From positions 1 through 64,000 of the forward strand of contig NZ_UCNJ01000017.1 in NCBI RefSeq assembly GCF_900473965.1: a stretch of 64,000 bases of DNA. Direction: 5' to 3'. Below are positions 1 through 8,479 of this stretch, one piece after another. This DNA comes from Synechococcus sp. UW179A. Its GTDB lineage: Bacteria; Cyanobacteriota; Cyanobacteriia; PCC-6307; Cyanobiaceae. The first letter of the stretch is position 1. Each line of letters opens with the position of its first letter. Position numbers and translations under genes: made by a program. The notes below the pieces were generated by a model, which ran no database searches, was not told the DNA's origin, and saw only the letters and a list, made by a program, of their open reading frames with translations.

Positions 1-2393
1 TTGCCCTTGAGTGATGGGTTGGTGGGATCACTGACATCGATGATGTCCAGGCCGTTAAGACTATCGGCAACGAAGGCGGTGTTGCCATCGGCGGAAAGAC
101 TGACGCCCCTGGCAAAGCCCGAGGTGTTGATGTCGAAGTTGCCCCTGAGTGTTGGGTTGGTGGGATCACTGACATCGATGATGTCCAGGCCGTTAAGACT
201 ATCGGCAACGAAGGCGGTCTTGCCATCAGCTGAGAGGGTGACTTCTAAGGCATAGCCCGAGGTATCGAAGTTGCCTCTGAGGGTTGGGTTGGTGGGATCA
301 CTGACGTCGATGATCGTCAGACCGCTGCTCTGATCAGCAACGAAGGCGGTGTTGCCATCGGCCGAGAGAGTGACATACCAGGCATTCCCCGAGGTGTTTA
401 AGTTGCCCCTCAGTGTTGGGTTGGTGGGGTCGCTGACATCGATGATGTCCAGGCCATCTGCGTAATCCGCCACGAAGGCGGTGTTGCCATCGGCCGAGAG
501 AGTGACATACCAGGCATTTCCCGAGGTGTTTAAGTTGCCCCTCAGTGTTGGGTTGGTGGGGTCGCTGATATCGATGATGTCCAGGCCATCTGCGGAATCC
601 ACCACGAAGGCGGTGTTGCCATCGGCGGAGAGGGTGATGCCCTTGGCAAGGCCCGAGGTGTCGTAGGTGGAGATCAGCGAAGGTGCGGTCGCGATGGAGG
701 CAGCGCCATTGGCCGCTGGATCGACAACATCAATGATCTTCAGCCCGCTGCTGTAGTCGGCGACGAAGGCGGTGTTGCCATCGGCGGAAAGAGTGACGTC
801 TGAGGCAAACCCAGAGGTGTTGTATGTGGCTGAGAGTGAAGGGCTGGCGGGGTTGCTGACATCAATGATCTGCAACCCGTAGCCCAAAGCCGGGACGAAG
901 GCAGTGTTGCCATCGGCCGAGAGGTTGACGGCCCTGGCACTCCCGAAGAAGGTGAGGGTGCCCCTCAGAGATGGGCTGGAGGGGTCGCTGACGTTAATGA
1001 TGTCCAGGCCGTGACCGCCATCCGCCACGAAGGCGGTGTTGCCATCGGCGGAGACAGCCACTCCAGTGGCTTGCCCGGAGGTGTTGTAGGTGCCCGTGAG
1101 TGTCGGGGTGGAAGGGTCGCTGACATCAATGATCTGCAACCCGCTTCTCCACTCAGCGACGAAGGCGGTGTTGCCATCGGCGGAGACAGCGACTCCGACG
1201 GCTGGATCGGAGGTGTTGTAGGTGCCGGTCAGTGATGGGCTAGCTGGGTTGCTGACATCAACGATCTGCAACCCGCTTGATTGATCAGCGACGAAGGCGG
1301 TGTTGCCATCGGCTGAGAGGGTGACAACCCGGGCACTGCCGCTGGTGTCGAGGGTGCCGGTCAGTGATGGGCTGGCGGGGTTGCTGACATCAATGATCTG
1401 CAACCCGCTCGAGTCATCAGCGACGAAGGCGGTGTTGCCATCGGCGGAGACAGCCACTCCAGTGGCTTGCCCGGATGTATTGTATGTACCCGTGAGTGTT
1501 GGGGTGCTGCTGATCGATTCGGCTCCGGTGCGATCCCAGGCTTTGAACGTGATCAGGTCACTGATCGTGCCGCTGTAGTCCGTCGCTGGCGCGAAGGCCA
1601 GCCGGGTGTTGCCATCGGCATAGAGAACCCGCGCTGAACTCGCCGATACAGCACCGACATCACTCCAAGACGTGCCGTTGTTGGTGGAGTAGTAGAGCGT
1701 TCCACCATTCAAGTTGGTGCCGATGATGGCAATGGCCGGCGAATCACCATCGCTATCGCTGAAGTTATTGAGGCTTCCGTCTGAATCAATCAGGGCTGAC
1801 ACAAGGGTGCCGACAGCACCGGATGGAACCCCGGAGTTGATGGCAATGGCGCTGAATTGTGGGCTGGCCGATGCTGTGAGCGTGGGAGCAGCGGCTTCCA
1901 CGGCAATGCGCTGGCCGTTGATGATCAGGGTGTGATGGTCGTTCTGGTTGGTTTCAACGAATGGGACCGCAACACCGCGGATCAGCGCCGAAAAGATGGC
2001 TCCTTCATCACCGGCGGTGTCGTTGCTGCCATTGAGCCTGTGATCGATAGCATGGCCGACTTCTTCCAGCAGCACCGCTTCCACTTCGGTAGCGCTTGCT
2101 GAATTCAGCCAATCGGCATTGAGATAGATCCGTTCCTCTCCCTTGGTATCTGCATGGGCGTAAGCCCCATGCAGCCCCGCCATGGTGTGGCCGTCGAGAA
2201 TCTCGACGCTGATGCCATTAAAATCAATGGGAGCCGAACGGCCAAAAATTCGTTGCAGCAGTTGTTGCCAGGCCTGTGGTTTTGATTGCCAACGCCTGAG
2301 CCGTTGATCCACAGCGTGGATCGCTGTAGTCCATGCCGTGTGGGACTCGCCCGCCGCGGTGTCTGTGCTGTTGTGGAGATGGAGCTCAGCCAA
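1..2393 (-). CDS. LVIVP-repeat beta-propeller surface protein, N-terminal part, cut by window edge
   Basis: The minus-strand frame stays open from the window edge to a stop at 2430-2432. The N-terminal ~120 codons hold a motif of the type LLEEVGHAID, which resembles a zincin-like helix although it is not a canonical HExxH. An Ig/cadherin-like stretch with SDSDGD follows, then at least ten copies of a ~47-residue unit (141-base period) of the form ADGNTAFVAD-x-GLxIIDVSDPxxPxLxG. That is the LVIVP beta-propeller pattern of cell-surface and secreted proteins. Likely role: extracellular adhesion or binding; any protease activity is a guess. No ATG lies between the upstream stop and the conserved region. 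TTG at 2393 is the first usable start, and a 12-codon ATG frame ending in the in-frame TGA lies just upstream. The gene may therefore be truncated or carry a nonsense mutation. Confidence 0.7.
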   Translation of the reverse strand, partial: MAELHLHNSTDTAAGESHTAWTTAIHAVDQRLRRWQSKPQAWQQLLQRIFGRSAPIDFNGISVEILDGHTMAGLHGAYAHADTKGEERIYLNADWLNSASATEVEAVLLEEVGHAIDHRLNGSNDTAGDEGAIFSALIRGVAVPFVETNQNDHHTLIINGQRIAVEAAAPTLTASASPQFSAIAINSGVPSGAVGTLVSALIDSDGSLNNFSDSDGDSPAIAIIGTNLNGGTLYYSTNNGTSWSDVGAVSASSARVLYADGNTRLAFAPATDYSGTISDLITFKAWDRTGAESISSTPTLTGTYNTSGQATGVAVSADGNTAFVADDSSGLQIIDVSNPASPSLTGTLDTSGSARVVTLSADGNTAFVADQSSGLQIVDVSNPASPSLTGTYNTSDPAVGVAVSADGNTAFVAEWRSGLQIIDVSDPSTPTLTGTYNTSGQATGVAVSADGNTAFVADGGHGLDIINVSDPSSPSLRGTLTFFGSARAVNLSADGNTAFVPALGYGLQIIDVSNPASPSLSATYNTSGFASDVTLSADGNTAFVADYSSGLKIIDVVDPAANGAASIATAPSLISTYDTSGLAKGITLSADGNTAFVVDSADGLDIIDISDPTNPTLRGNLNTSGNAWYVTLSADGNTAFVADYADGLDIIDVSDPTNPTLRGNLNTSGNAWYVTLSADGNTAFVADQSSGLTIIDVSDPTNPTLRGNFDTSGYALEVTLSADGKTAFVADSLNGLDIIDVSDPTNPTLRGNFDINTSGFARGVSLSADGNTAFVADSLNGLDIIDVSDPTNPSLKG

Positions 2394-2530
2394 CAGATCA
2401 CTGGGGCAGCATTTCTTTTTACAGAGTGCTCAGCTTTGCTGCTCGGAAATGACCCGATTCGTTGTCATGTCAAGCGAAGGAGCATCTGTTCAGGGTGATC
2501 CTGTTGGCGTTTGCTCAAAGCTTTGGTGGT

Positions 2531-2699
2531 TGGTTCCGGCTTTAGAGGCCTGTTCGATGCCACTGGCTGCCGGGTAGTTTCAAAACGGCAGCTGCAGGGT
2601 TCGCCTCTAGGCAGAATCGTGGGTAAGGAACCTGAATTGCGTGGCTGCGAGCAGCATCCAATCTGCGGATCAGCACTGGCCCTGGTGGCCGCTGCTGCC
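2531..2699 (+). repeat. Copy A of a 169-base direct repeat (partial duplicate of the DUF4336 gene 5' end)
   Basis: This stretch aligns without gaps to 6781-6949, exactly 4250 bases downstream, with about 28 mismatches counted by hand (~83% identity). It includes 110 bases upstream of a GTG codon plus the first ~20 codons of the DUF4336 gene. Similarity stops abruptly at both ends. The two copies bracket the large DUF4114 gene. Confidence 0.85.
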
Positions 2700-2745
2700 A
2701 CTGCCGCTGCTGCCACTGAGGAATTTCTGCTTGCAGCGGGTTTAA
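2641..2745 (+). pseudogene. Remnant of DUF4336 gene 5' end (34 codons)
   Basis: GTG at 2641 opens a 34-codon frame. Residues 6-21 match the true DUF4336 start at 6891: IQ-x-A-x-QHW-x-WWPLLPL is shared. After that the frame runs into a proline/leucine repeat and a TAA at 2743. No downstream portion of the family is present, so this is a 5' fragment left by duplication or recombination, not a working gene. Confidence 0.7.
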
Positions 2746-2855
2746 GGGGGTGATCCCTGAGTTGCCTCTGGTTTGTTGTGCAAGTGGACGTGATTGTGGG
2801 CCAGTGATGATGGGCTTGCGGTGGTGCTTGAGCTGGTGCTGTTGAGGATTGGAAA

Positions 2856-5800
2856 TCAGATGATTTCAAATTGGATGCTGAGGTCGTTGAAATCCCAGTC
2901 AGAGGAGTTTGGTGAGTTGTTGTCCTCAAAGGCAAAGAAGTTGCATCCGAGGGTTTTGATCTGGGATGAGCCGTAGGTGTAGATCTCGCCATCGGGTGTG
3001 ATCAGTACAGGCGCGTAAAAGCCAGCGTCTGAAGTCGATAGATTCCATTCAATGGCCTGCGTATCAACACCAGTGCAGGAGATGCTGTTGCCGCCTGGAT
3101 TAATGAGGTTGTCGGCAACGACCTGATCAAAGGCTGCACCTGCAGTGTTGGTGATGCCATCAACGGAGAAGTTGCCGTCAGCGTCCTCACTGAGCTTGAC
3201 CATGGCAATGCGGTTGTTGAACGCGCAGTTGCTGTTGAGTGAAAGCTTGAGGGTCTGGCCTGTTGCCGGAATGCTGGAAAGATCAAGGACAGCGTTGTGG
3301 ATGCCTTGTTGCTTGGCAGCCATCCCGGTTGCTGCAGGATTGGGTGAGGAGGCTGAGTGGCTGATGTCGATGATCAGATCATCGTGATCGTTGTCAGTGA
3401 GTCTGTCGTTGAGCCTGAGCTGGAAGCTGCCGTCGCTGTTGTCCGTGATGCTGAGTTGCGGAGAGCTGATGAGCGGCTGGTTGTTGCTGAACTGATGGAA
3501 CGAAATGGTGGACCCGTGTGGAACGAAGATCGCGTGCCCACCGCAGTTTTCTGAGAACGGTGTGGCGCCGATACAGCCGAGGGCGTTGTTGTTCTGGTCA
3601 ACGATGATCAGGCTGTTCTGGAGATCGGAATCAGCCGAGATGACCTTGAGGTTGATCCAGAGTCCTTGGGAGGCGCTTTGGGTGACGAACAACGCGTTGT
3701 CGTCATTGAGTAGAAGGTTGCTGGTCGTTGGTGTTTGAGAAACGGGAGCTGAGCTCAGTGTGGAACTGGAGTTGTCACTTGATGAACCTGAACCCCCACC
3801 GGATGATGCTGGGATGATGGAGTTGTTGGTGACCGTGGTGCTGGAGAAGGAAACGGCGTCATTGCCGGCCGAATCCTGAACCGCGTTGGCATCGTCAGAG
3901 CTGGAAGGGTCGGAGTAGGCAACGGTGACGGCCTGATTGGTTTTGATGGTGTTGGTGAGTGTGAGCTCACTGGTGGAACCGTCATTGGTAACAGCGGTAA
4001 CGGCATTGGCGGCACCGTCGGTTGTGACTGCAAAGGCCGAGGTGGGAGCGGTTGTGGAGGACAGGGTTTCGTCGTAGGTGAGAACGACCTTGGCCCCGTC
4101 TGTGGATGTGGCGGCAGACGAGAAGGTGGGCCTGAGGGTGTCAACCGAGAGGCTGACGGAGTTGTTGCTATCAGAGCCGTCGTTGTTGGTGTTGCCTGCG
4201 GCGTCGGAGAACTTGGAGGAGGCAACGGAGATCAGACCGTCGTTGGTGCTGTTGGCAGAGGGAGTGAATGTGGAGGAGTAGGAAGTGCCAGAACCGGAGA
4301 AGTTGGAAAGAGCACCGCCGGAGATGGTGAGATCGGAATCGGTGAAATCGGTGGAGGCTTTCGAGAGTGTGAAGCCGAGGCTTGCGGTTTCGCCAGCTTT
4401 TAAGGAGGCGACATCAGAGCTAATGGCAATGGTGGGCGGAGTGGAGTCTTTGGTTGAGGTATCGGAGGTTTGTGTTGCTGCATTGCCAGCTAAGTCGCTG
4501 ACATCAGCTGTGATGGAGAGTGTGCCGTCGTTAAGGGAGGAGAGATCGAGATTGGAGCGTGAATAGCTGTTGCTGTTGACGGTGGCGGTGGAGTTGATGG
4601 GAGTACCACCAGCATCGGAGGAGATGTTGATGGAAACGGTTTGACCGTCTTGAACACCTGAGGTGGAGCCAGAGATGGTGACGGAATCGTCTTCTGCAGC
4701 ATTGATGAATCCATCACCGCCGTCGTTGATGGCAACGGAAATGGATGGAGCGGATGTGTCTTTGTTGGTGGTATCGGAGGCTTGTGTTGCTGCATTGCCA
4801 GCTAAGTCGCTGACATCAGCTGTGATGGAGAGTGTGCCGTCGTTAAGGGAGGAGAGATCGAGATTGGAGCGTGAATAGCTGTTGCTGTTGACGGTGGCGG
4901 TGGAGTTGATGGGAGTACCACCAGCATCGGAGGAGATGTTGATGGAAACGGTTTGACCGTCTTGAACACCTGAGGTGGAGCCAGAGATGGTGACGGAATC
5001 GTCTTCTGCAGCATTGATGAATCCATCACCGCCGTCGTTGATGGCAACGGAAATGGATGGAGCGGATGTGTCTTTGTTGGTGGTATCGGAGGCTTGTGTT
5101 GCTGCATTGCCAGCTAAGTCGCTGACATCAGCTGTGATGGAGAGTGTGCCGTCGTTAAGGGAGGAGAGATCGAGATTGGAGCGTGAATAGCTGTTGCTGT
5201 TGACGGTGGCGGTGGAGTTGATGGGAGTACCACCAGCATCGGAGGAGATGTTGATGGAAACGGTTTGGCCGTCTTCTGCGCCAGACGTGGTTCCTGCGAT
5301 GGCAACGGAACCATCTTCTGCTGCGTTGAGGCGCCCGTCGCCGCCGTCGTTGATGGCAACAGAAATGGTGGGTGGAGTGACGTCAGGGACCGCAAAGACC
5401 CGCACATGGCCTGAACTGTTTCCATTGCCATCATTTTGATTTGCGGCGATGGCAACGGTGCTGCCGTCACTGGAAAGAGAGACGCGCCACCCGCTTTGGT
5501 CATTAATGGCTTCTCCAGCGACATCAGTGCCGATTTGCACCCAGGCAGTGCCACTCCACTGGTAGAGGCGTGTGTGGCCCGGACTATTATTTGCAGCGGC
5601 GCTAGCAGGGGCACCAATGGCAACGATGGTTCCGTCGCCGGAGAGCGAGACGGAATAGCCACTGAAGTCATTCGCGGCTTCTCCATCAATGTCAGCGCCT
5701 AATTGACTCCAGGCGGTGCTGTTCCATTGATAAATGCGTGTATAGCCTGAGGTGGTGAAGGACCCAATGGCAACGGTGCTGCCGTCGCTGGAGAGTGAGA

Positions 5801-6509
5801 CGGAATAGCCGCTTTGGTCATTAGCTGCTTCTCCATCGATGTCACTGCCTAATTGGTTCCAGGCGGTGCCACTCCATTTGTAGATGCGTGTGAGGCCTGC
5901 GTTGCCGTCGTGGCCCCTAGCACCGATTGCAACGGTGCTGCCGTCGCTGGAGAGCGAGACGGAATAGCCGCTTTGGTCATTAGCTGCTTCTCCATCGATG
6001 TCACTGCCTAATTGGTTCCAGGCGGTGCCACTCCATTTGTAGATGCGTGTGTGGCCTTTATTGTTGCCATTGTCAATGGCACCAACGGCGACGATGGTTC
6101 CGTCGCTGGAGAGCGAGACGGAATAGCCGAATTTGTCACCATCGCCTTCTCCACTGATGTCACTGCCTAATTGGGTCCAGGCGGTGCCATTCCATTTGTA
6201 GATGCGTGTGTGGCCTCTGTCGTTGCCATCGCCGTTGTGGTCAATTGCACCAATGGCGACGATGGTTCCATCGCTGGAGAGCGAGACGGACTGGCCGCAT
6301 TTGTCAAGGATGGTTTCTCCATCAATGTCAGTGCCTAGTTGGTTCCAGGAGACCGTCTCTGAATTCAATTGGTAGAGACGCACATGGTTTGAGCCAAGTG
6401 CCCCAATGGCGACGATGGTTCCGTCGCTGGAGAGCGAGACGGAGCTGCCGTTTCGGGAATATGCGGCTTCTCCGTCGAAGTCGAGGCCGAGTTGGATGAA
6501 TGAAGACAT
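2856..6509 (-). CDS. Large repeat surface protein: beta-propeller, Ig-like tandem repeats, DUF4114 C-terminus
   Basis: The protein has 1217 residues. Residues 1-370 contain about seven ~50-residue units with SVSLSSDGTIVAIGA and GHTRIYKW-type strands, consistent with an FG-GAP/WD-like propeller. Residues ~371-690 are three 104-residue Ig-like units (SVAINDGGDG ... DLAGNAATQ); two are identical at DNA level. Residues ~690-890 are further Big/SwmB-like domains. A Ser/Gly linker and a ~290-residue C-terminal part follow, ending in acidic DUF4114-like sequence (FAFEDN ... DWDFNDLSIQF). There is no N-terminal signal peptide, which fits type I secretion of giant cyanobacterial surface proteins. Likely role: adhesion or surface structure. 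The start ATG at 6509 is the only sensible one. It sits between two copies of a 169-base repeat, suggesting insertion or rearrangement. Confidence 0.85.
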   Translation of the reverse strand: MSSFIQLGLDFDGEAAYSRNGSSVSLSSDGTIVAIGALGSNHVRLYQLNSETVSWNQLGTDIDGETILDKCGQSVSLSSDGTIVAIGAIDHNGDGNDRGHTRIYKWNGTAWTQLGSDISGEGDGDKFGYSVSLSSDGTIVAVGAIDNGNNKGHTRIYKWSGTAWNQLGSDIDGEAANDQSGYSVSLSSDGSTVAIGARGHDGNAGLTRIYKWSGTAWNQLGSDIDGEAANDQSGYSVSLSSDGSTVAIGSFTTSGYTRIYQWNSTAWSQLGADIDGEAANDFSGYSVSLSGDGTIVAIGAPASAAANNSPGHTRLYQWSGTAWVQIGTDVAGEAINDQSGWRVSLSSDGSTVAIAANQNDGNGNSSGHVRVFAVPDVTPPTISVAINDGGDGRLNAAEDGSVAIAGTTSGAEDGQTVSINISSDAGGTPINSTATVNSNSYSRSNLDLSSLNDGTLSITADVSDLAGNAATQASDTTNKDTSAPSISVAINDGGDGFINAAEDDSVTISGSTSGVQDGQTVSINISSDAGGTPINSTATVNSNSYSRSNLDLSSLNDGTLSITADVSDLAGNAATQASDTTNKDTSAPSISVAINDGGDGFINAAEDDSVTISGSTSGVQDGQTVSINISSDAGGTPINSTATVNSNSYSRSNLDLSSLNDGTLSITADVSDLAGNAATQTSDTSTKDSTPPTIAISSDVASLKAGETASLGFTLSKASTDFTDSDLTISGGALSNFSGSGTSYSSTFTPSANSTNDGLISVASSKFSDAAGNTNNDGSDSNNSVSLSVDTLRPTFSSAATSTDGAKVVLTYDETLSSTTAPTSAFAVTTDGAANAVTAVTNDGSTSELTLTNTIKTNQAVTVAYSDPSSSDDANAVQDSAGNDAVSFSSTTVTNNSIIPASSGGGSGSSSDNSSSTLSSAPVSQTPTTSNLLLNDDNALFVTQSASQGLWINLKVISADSDLQNSLIIVDQNNNALGCIGATPFSENCGGHAIFVPHGSTISFHQFSNNQPLISSPQLSITDNSDGSFQLRLNDRLTDNDHDDLIIDISHSASSPNPAATGMAAKQQGIHNAVLDLSSIPATGQTLKLSLNSNCAFNNRIAMVKLSEDADGNFSVDGITNTAGAAFDQVVADNLINPGGNSISCTGVDTQAIEWNLSTSDAGFYAPVLITPDGEIYTYGSSQIKTLGCNFFAFEDNNSPNSSDWDFNDLSIQFEII
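4484..5400 (-). repeat. 312-base tandem repeats coding Ig-like domains
   Basis: Three consecutive 312-base units encode 104-residue Ig-like domains. The units at about 4484-4795 and 4796-5107 are base-for-base identical over at least ~300 bases. The third unit (about 5108-5400) is the same over its gene-distal two thirds and diverges in its first third, where GFINAAEDDSV becomes RLNAAEDGSV. Perfect identity implies recent duplication or ongoing homogenisation, and the copy number is likely to vary between strains. Confidence 0.9.
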
Positions 6510-6890
6510 CGCTACGCCTCAGCCGGATCAGCGTGCTGAGCTCCTATATCGAGCCAGCTTCCAGGCTCCACTGGAAATGCCCAGACGCCAGCATTCCACT
6601 CCCTTTTCCAAGAGAGCAGCTCCGGTACGAGTGGCGAGAGAACTATCAAATGCAGACTTTGTTTGACTGATTCTGGAGCCGACACTGCGATGAAGCCACT
6701 GGTTTTAAGCCGATTCGTGCATGATTTGCTTGGGCCATCACTCGGTTTCGTTGAGAGGGGTTAAGAAGGGGGCTGAGTCTTGGTTCCGGCATTAGAGGTC
6801 TGTTCGATGCCACTGGCTGCTGGGCGGTTTCAAATCGACAGCTGCACGGACCGCCTCTAGGCAGAATCGTGGGTACGAAACCTCAGCTGA
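6510..6890. promoter_or_regulatory. Intergenic region between divergent DUF4114 and DUF4336 genes
   Basis: This 381-base gap separates the divergent starts at 6509 (minus) and 6891 (plus). Its right 110 bases belong to copy B of the duplicated sequence and should hold the DUF4336 promoter. I see no confident -10/-35 pair and no terminator. A short plus-strand frame through the left part has no family resemblance. Confidence 0.4.
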
Positions 6891-6949
6891 GTGGCGTTAA
6901 AAGACATCCAACCTGCTGAACAGCACTGGGCCTGGTGGCCGCTGCTGCC
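6781..6949 (+). repeat. Copy B of the 169-base direct repeat (intact DUF4336 5' end)
   Basis: This is the partner of 2531-2699, gap-free at offset 4250. It covers 110 bases of upstream DNA and the first 19-20 codons of the intact DUF4336 gene. It is presumably the original, since it continues into a full-length gene. Confidence 0.85.
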
Positions 6950-8072
6950 GTTGTATCCGTATGGCCGCCGTGCCACTCACTTTGAAGAGCTGATTCCTGG
7001 ACAGATCTGGAGCCTTGAGCAGCTTCAGGGTGTGTATTACGTGGCGGTGCCGATTCGGCTCACGGTGGTCAAGGTTCCCGGCGGTCTGATGCTGATGAAT
7101 CCGCTGCCGCCCACCGGCGAGCTCCGCGCTTTGATTCGCACCCTTGAAGCTGAGCATGGTCCGGTGCGCAGCATCGTGTTGCCCACGGCCTCTGGTCTGG
7201 AGCACAAGCTGCCGTTGGCTCCGATGGCCAGAGCATTTCCTGAGGCTGATCTCTGGGTCTGCCCAGGTCAGTGGAGTTTTCCGATCAATTTGCCGCTGTC
7301 TTGGCTGGGTGTGCCCGCCAAGAGAACCAGGGTGTTGCTCGACGATGGCGTGCCCCACCCCGAAGTCTGTGAGTGGATTTCACTTGGCCCCCTGGATCTC
7401 GGCGTTGGTCGTTTTCAGGAAGTGAGCTGCCTGCATCGCCCCTCGGGTGCGCTCTTGGTGACCGACGCCCTGGTTGGTATTTCGTCTGAACCACCGCAGG
7501 TGTTTGCGCACGACCCTGCACCGCTGCTGTTCCATGCCCGTGATCGCGGCGATCAACCCTTCGACGACACTCCCGACAATCGACGCCGAGGCTGGGCGCG
7601 GCTTGTGCTGTTTGCTTCCTACCTGCGCCCGGAACCCCTGGATGTACCTGGCCTGCTGCAGGTGATTCGGCAGGCCTTTCGGCCCGGTCTGCGCAGTGCG
7701 CGAACCCATTTCGGCCTGTATCCCTTCGCTTGGAAGCCTGGTTGGCTGGATTCGGCCAAGGCTCTGATGGGTGACGATCAACCACGACTGCAGGTGGCGC
7801 CGGTGCTGGAGCGCCTGGTGCTGCCCCGACAACGACAGGCGTTGATCGCCTGGTTGGCTGCTCTCGAACAGCTGCGTGACATGCATTGGCTGGTGCCCGC
7901 TCACTATTCAGCGCCGCTCGCCTTCTCAACCCTGCAGGTGGTTCAGCTGCGCGAGCATCTCATGCTGCGGGAATGGGCCCCCAGTGAGGGCAACTGGGAG
8001 TTCCTAGGAAGCATTGATCAAACACTTCTCGACCTTGGCGTTGTTCCCGACTCGGAGAAATCATTGCAGTGA
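6891..8072 (+). CDS. DUF4336 domain protein
   Basis: This 393-residue soluble protein matches the cyanobacterial/plant DUF4336 family. It has the typical WSLEQLQGVYYV opening, a PTASGLEHKLPLAPMARAFP block, the ALLVTDALVGI strand and a closing MHWLVPAHYSAPL segment. The fold is related to metallo-beta-lactamase-type proteins, but I do not see a complete HxHxDH metal motif. The biochemical function is unknown. The start is GTG at 6891, supported by conservation of both the upstream DNA and the first residues in the duplicated copy at 2641. It is followed convergently by the DUF760 gene, 41 bases away. Confidence 0.85.
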   Translation: MALKDIQPAEQHWAWWPLLPLYPYGRRATHFEELIPGQIWSLEQLQGVYYVAVPIRLTVVKVPGGLMLMNPLPPTGELRALIRTLEAEHGPVRSIVLPTASGLEHKLPLAPMARAFPEADLWVCPGQWSFPINLPLSWLGVPAKRTRVLLDDGVPHPEVCEWISLGPLDLGVGRFQEVSCLHRPSGALLVTDALVGISSEPPQVFAHDPAPLLFHARDRGDQPFDDTPDNRRRGWARLVLFASYLRPEPLDVPGLLQVIRQAFRPGLRSARTHFGLYPFAWKPGWLDSAKALMGDDQPRLQVAPVLERLVLPRQRQALIAWLAALEQLRDMHWLVPAHYSAPLAFSTLQVVQLREHLMLREWAPSEGNWEFLGSIDQTLLDLGVVPDSEKSLQ

Positions 8073-8113
8073 ACGACGCGGTAATCGCTGATCACTGCAG
8101 GCTCGAATTGGAA

Positions 8114-8479
8114 TCAGAGATCCGAGTCAGAGTCGATCGCCATTTCATCGTCACCGAACAGCGTCTCTTCCAATTCCTTGCGTTGCTCCATCTGGCGCAG
8201 GAAGTAGCCAGTCATCATCGCCGAAGCCAGCATGTTGGCCAGATTGTCGCGGTTCGAGGTCACCTTGACCTCGAACTGTTCACCGGGAAGCATTCCCAGA
8301 AGTCCTTGAACGTTGTGGCGGATGATGTCCTGAATGTCCGGACTGGCCGATTTGGCCACCCTTTGAAGCACATCCGGTGATTGATCCTGCAGGTACTGAA
8401 TCAAGCCATTGACGGGCTGACCCTCCTGGTTGTCAGTGGTCAGAAACTCAGGGTTAAACATCCCATCGCTCTCCGTCAT
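8114..8479 (-). CDS. DUF760 domain protein
   Basis: This 121-residue protein carries the DUF760 core: LIQYLQDQSPDVLQRVAKSAS, then a HNVQGLLGMLPGEQF block and SNRDNLANMLASAMMTGYFLR. An acidic tail follows (DDEMAIDSDSDL). The family is restricted to cyanobacteria and plastids. A plant relative has been linked to protein turnover, but the cyanobacterial role is not established. I chose ATG at 8479 because it overlaps the stop of lepB by four bases (ATGA), a common arrangement of coupled genes; an inner ATG at 8461 is possible. It is likely co-transcribed with lepB. Confidence 0.8.
   Translation of the reverse strand: MTESDGMFNPEFLTTDNQEGQPVNGLIQYLQDQSPDVLQRVAKSASPDIQDIIRHNVQGLLGMLPGEQFEVKVTSNRDNLANMLASAMMTGYFLRQMEQRKELEETLFGDDEMAIDSDSDL

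Noticed and set aside
1-1940. Plus-strand frames and tandem 141-base repeats resembling a repeat array or CRISPR-like locus
   Set aside because: The repeats are coding on the minus strand (LVIVP units) with in-frame variation. They lack palindromic repeats and unique spacers of uniform size, and the plus-strand frames are mirror images of the coding frame.
2465-2992. 175-residue minus-strand frame with Pro/Ser-rich sequence
   Set aside because: It crosses the DUF4336 duplicate, the intergenic DNA and the end of the DUF4114 gene in another frame. The composition is low-complexity and no family is recognisable.
6406-6666. 86-residue plus-strand frame upstream of DUF4336
   Set aside because: It begins inside the opposite gene; its free part has no ribosome site, no domain and no link to the downstream gene.
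7285-7929. 214-residue minus-strand frame inside DUF4336
   Set aside because: It is Arg/Pro/Ala-rich shadow translation of GC-rich coding DNA on the opposite strand.
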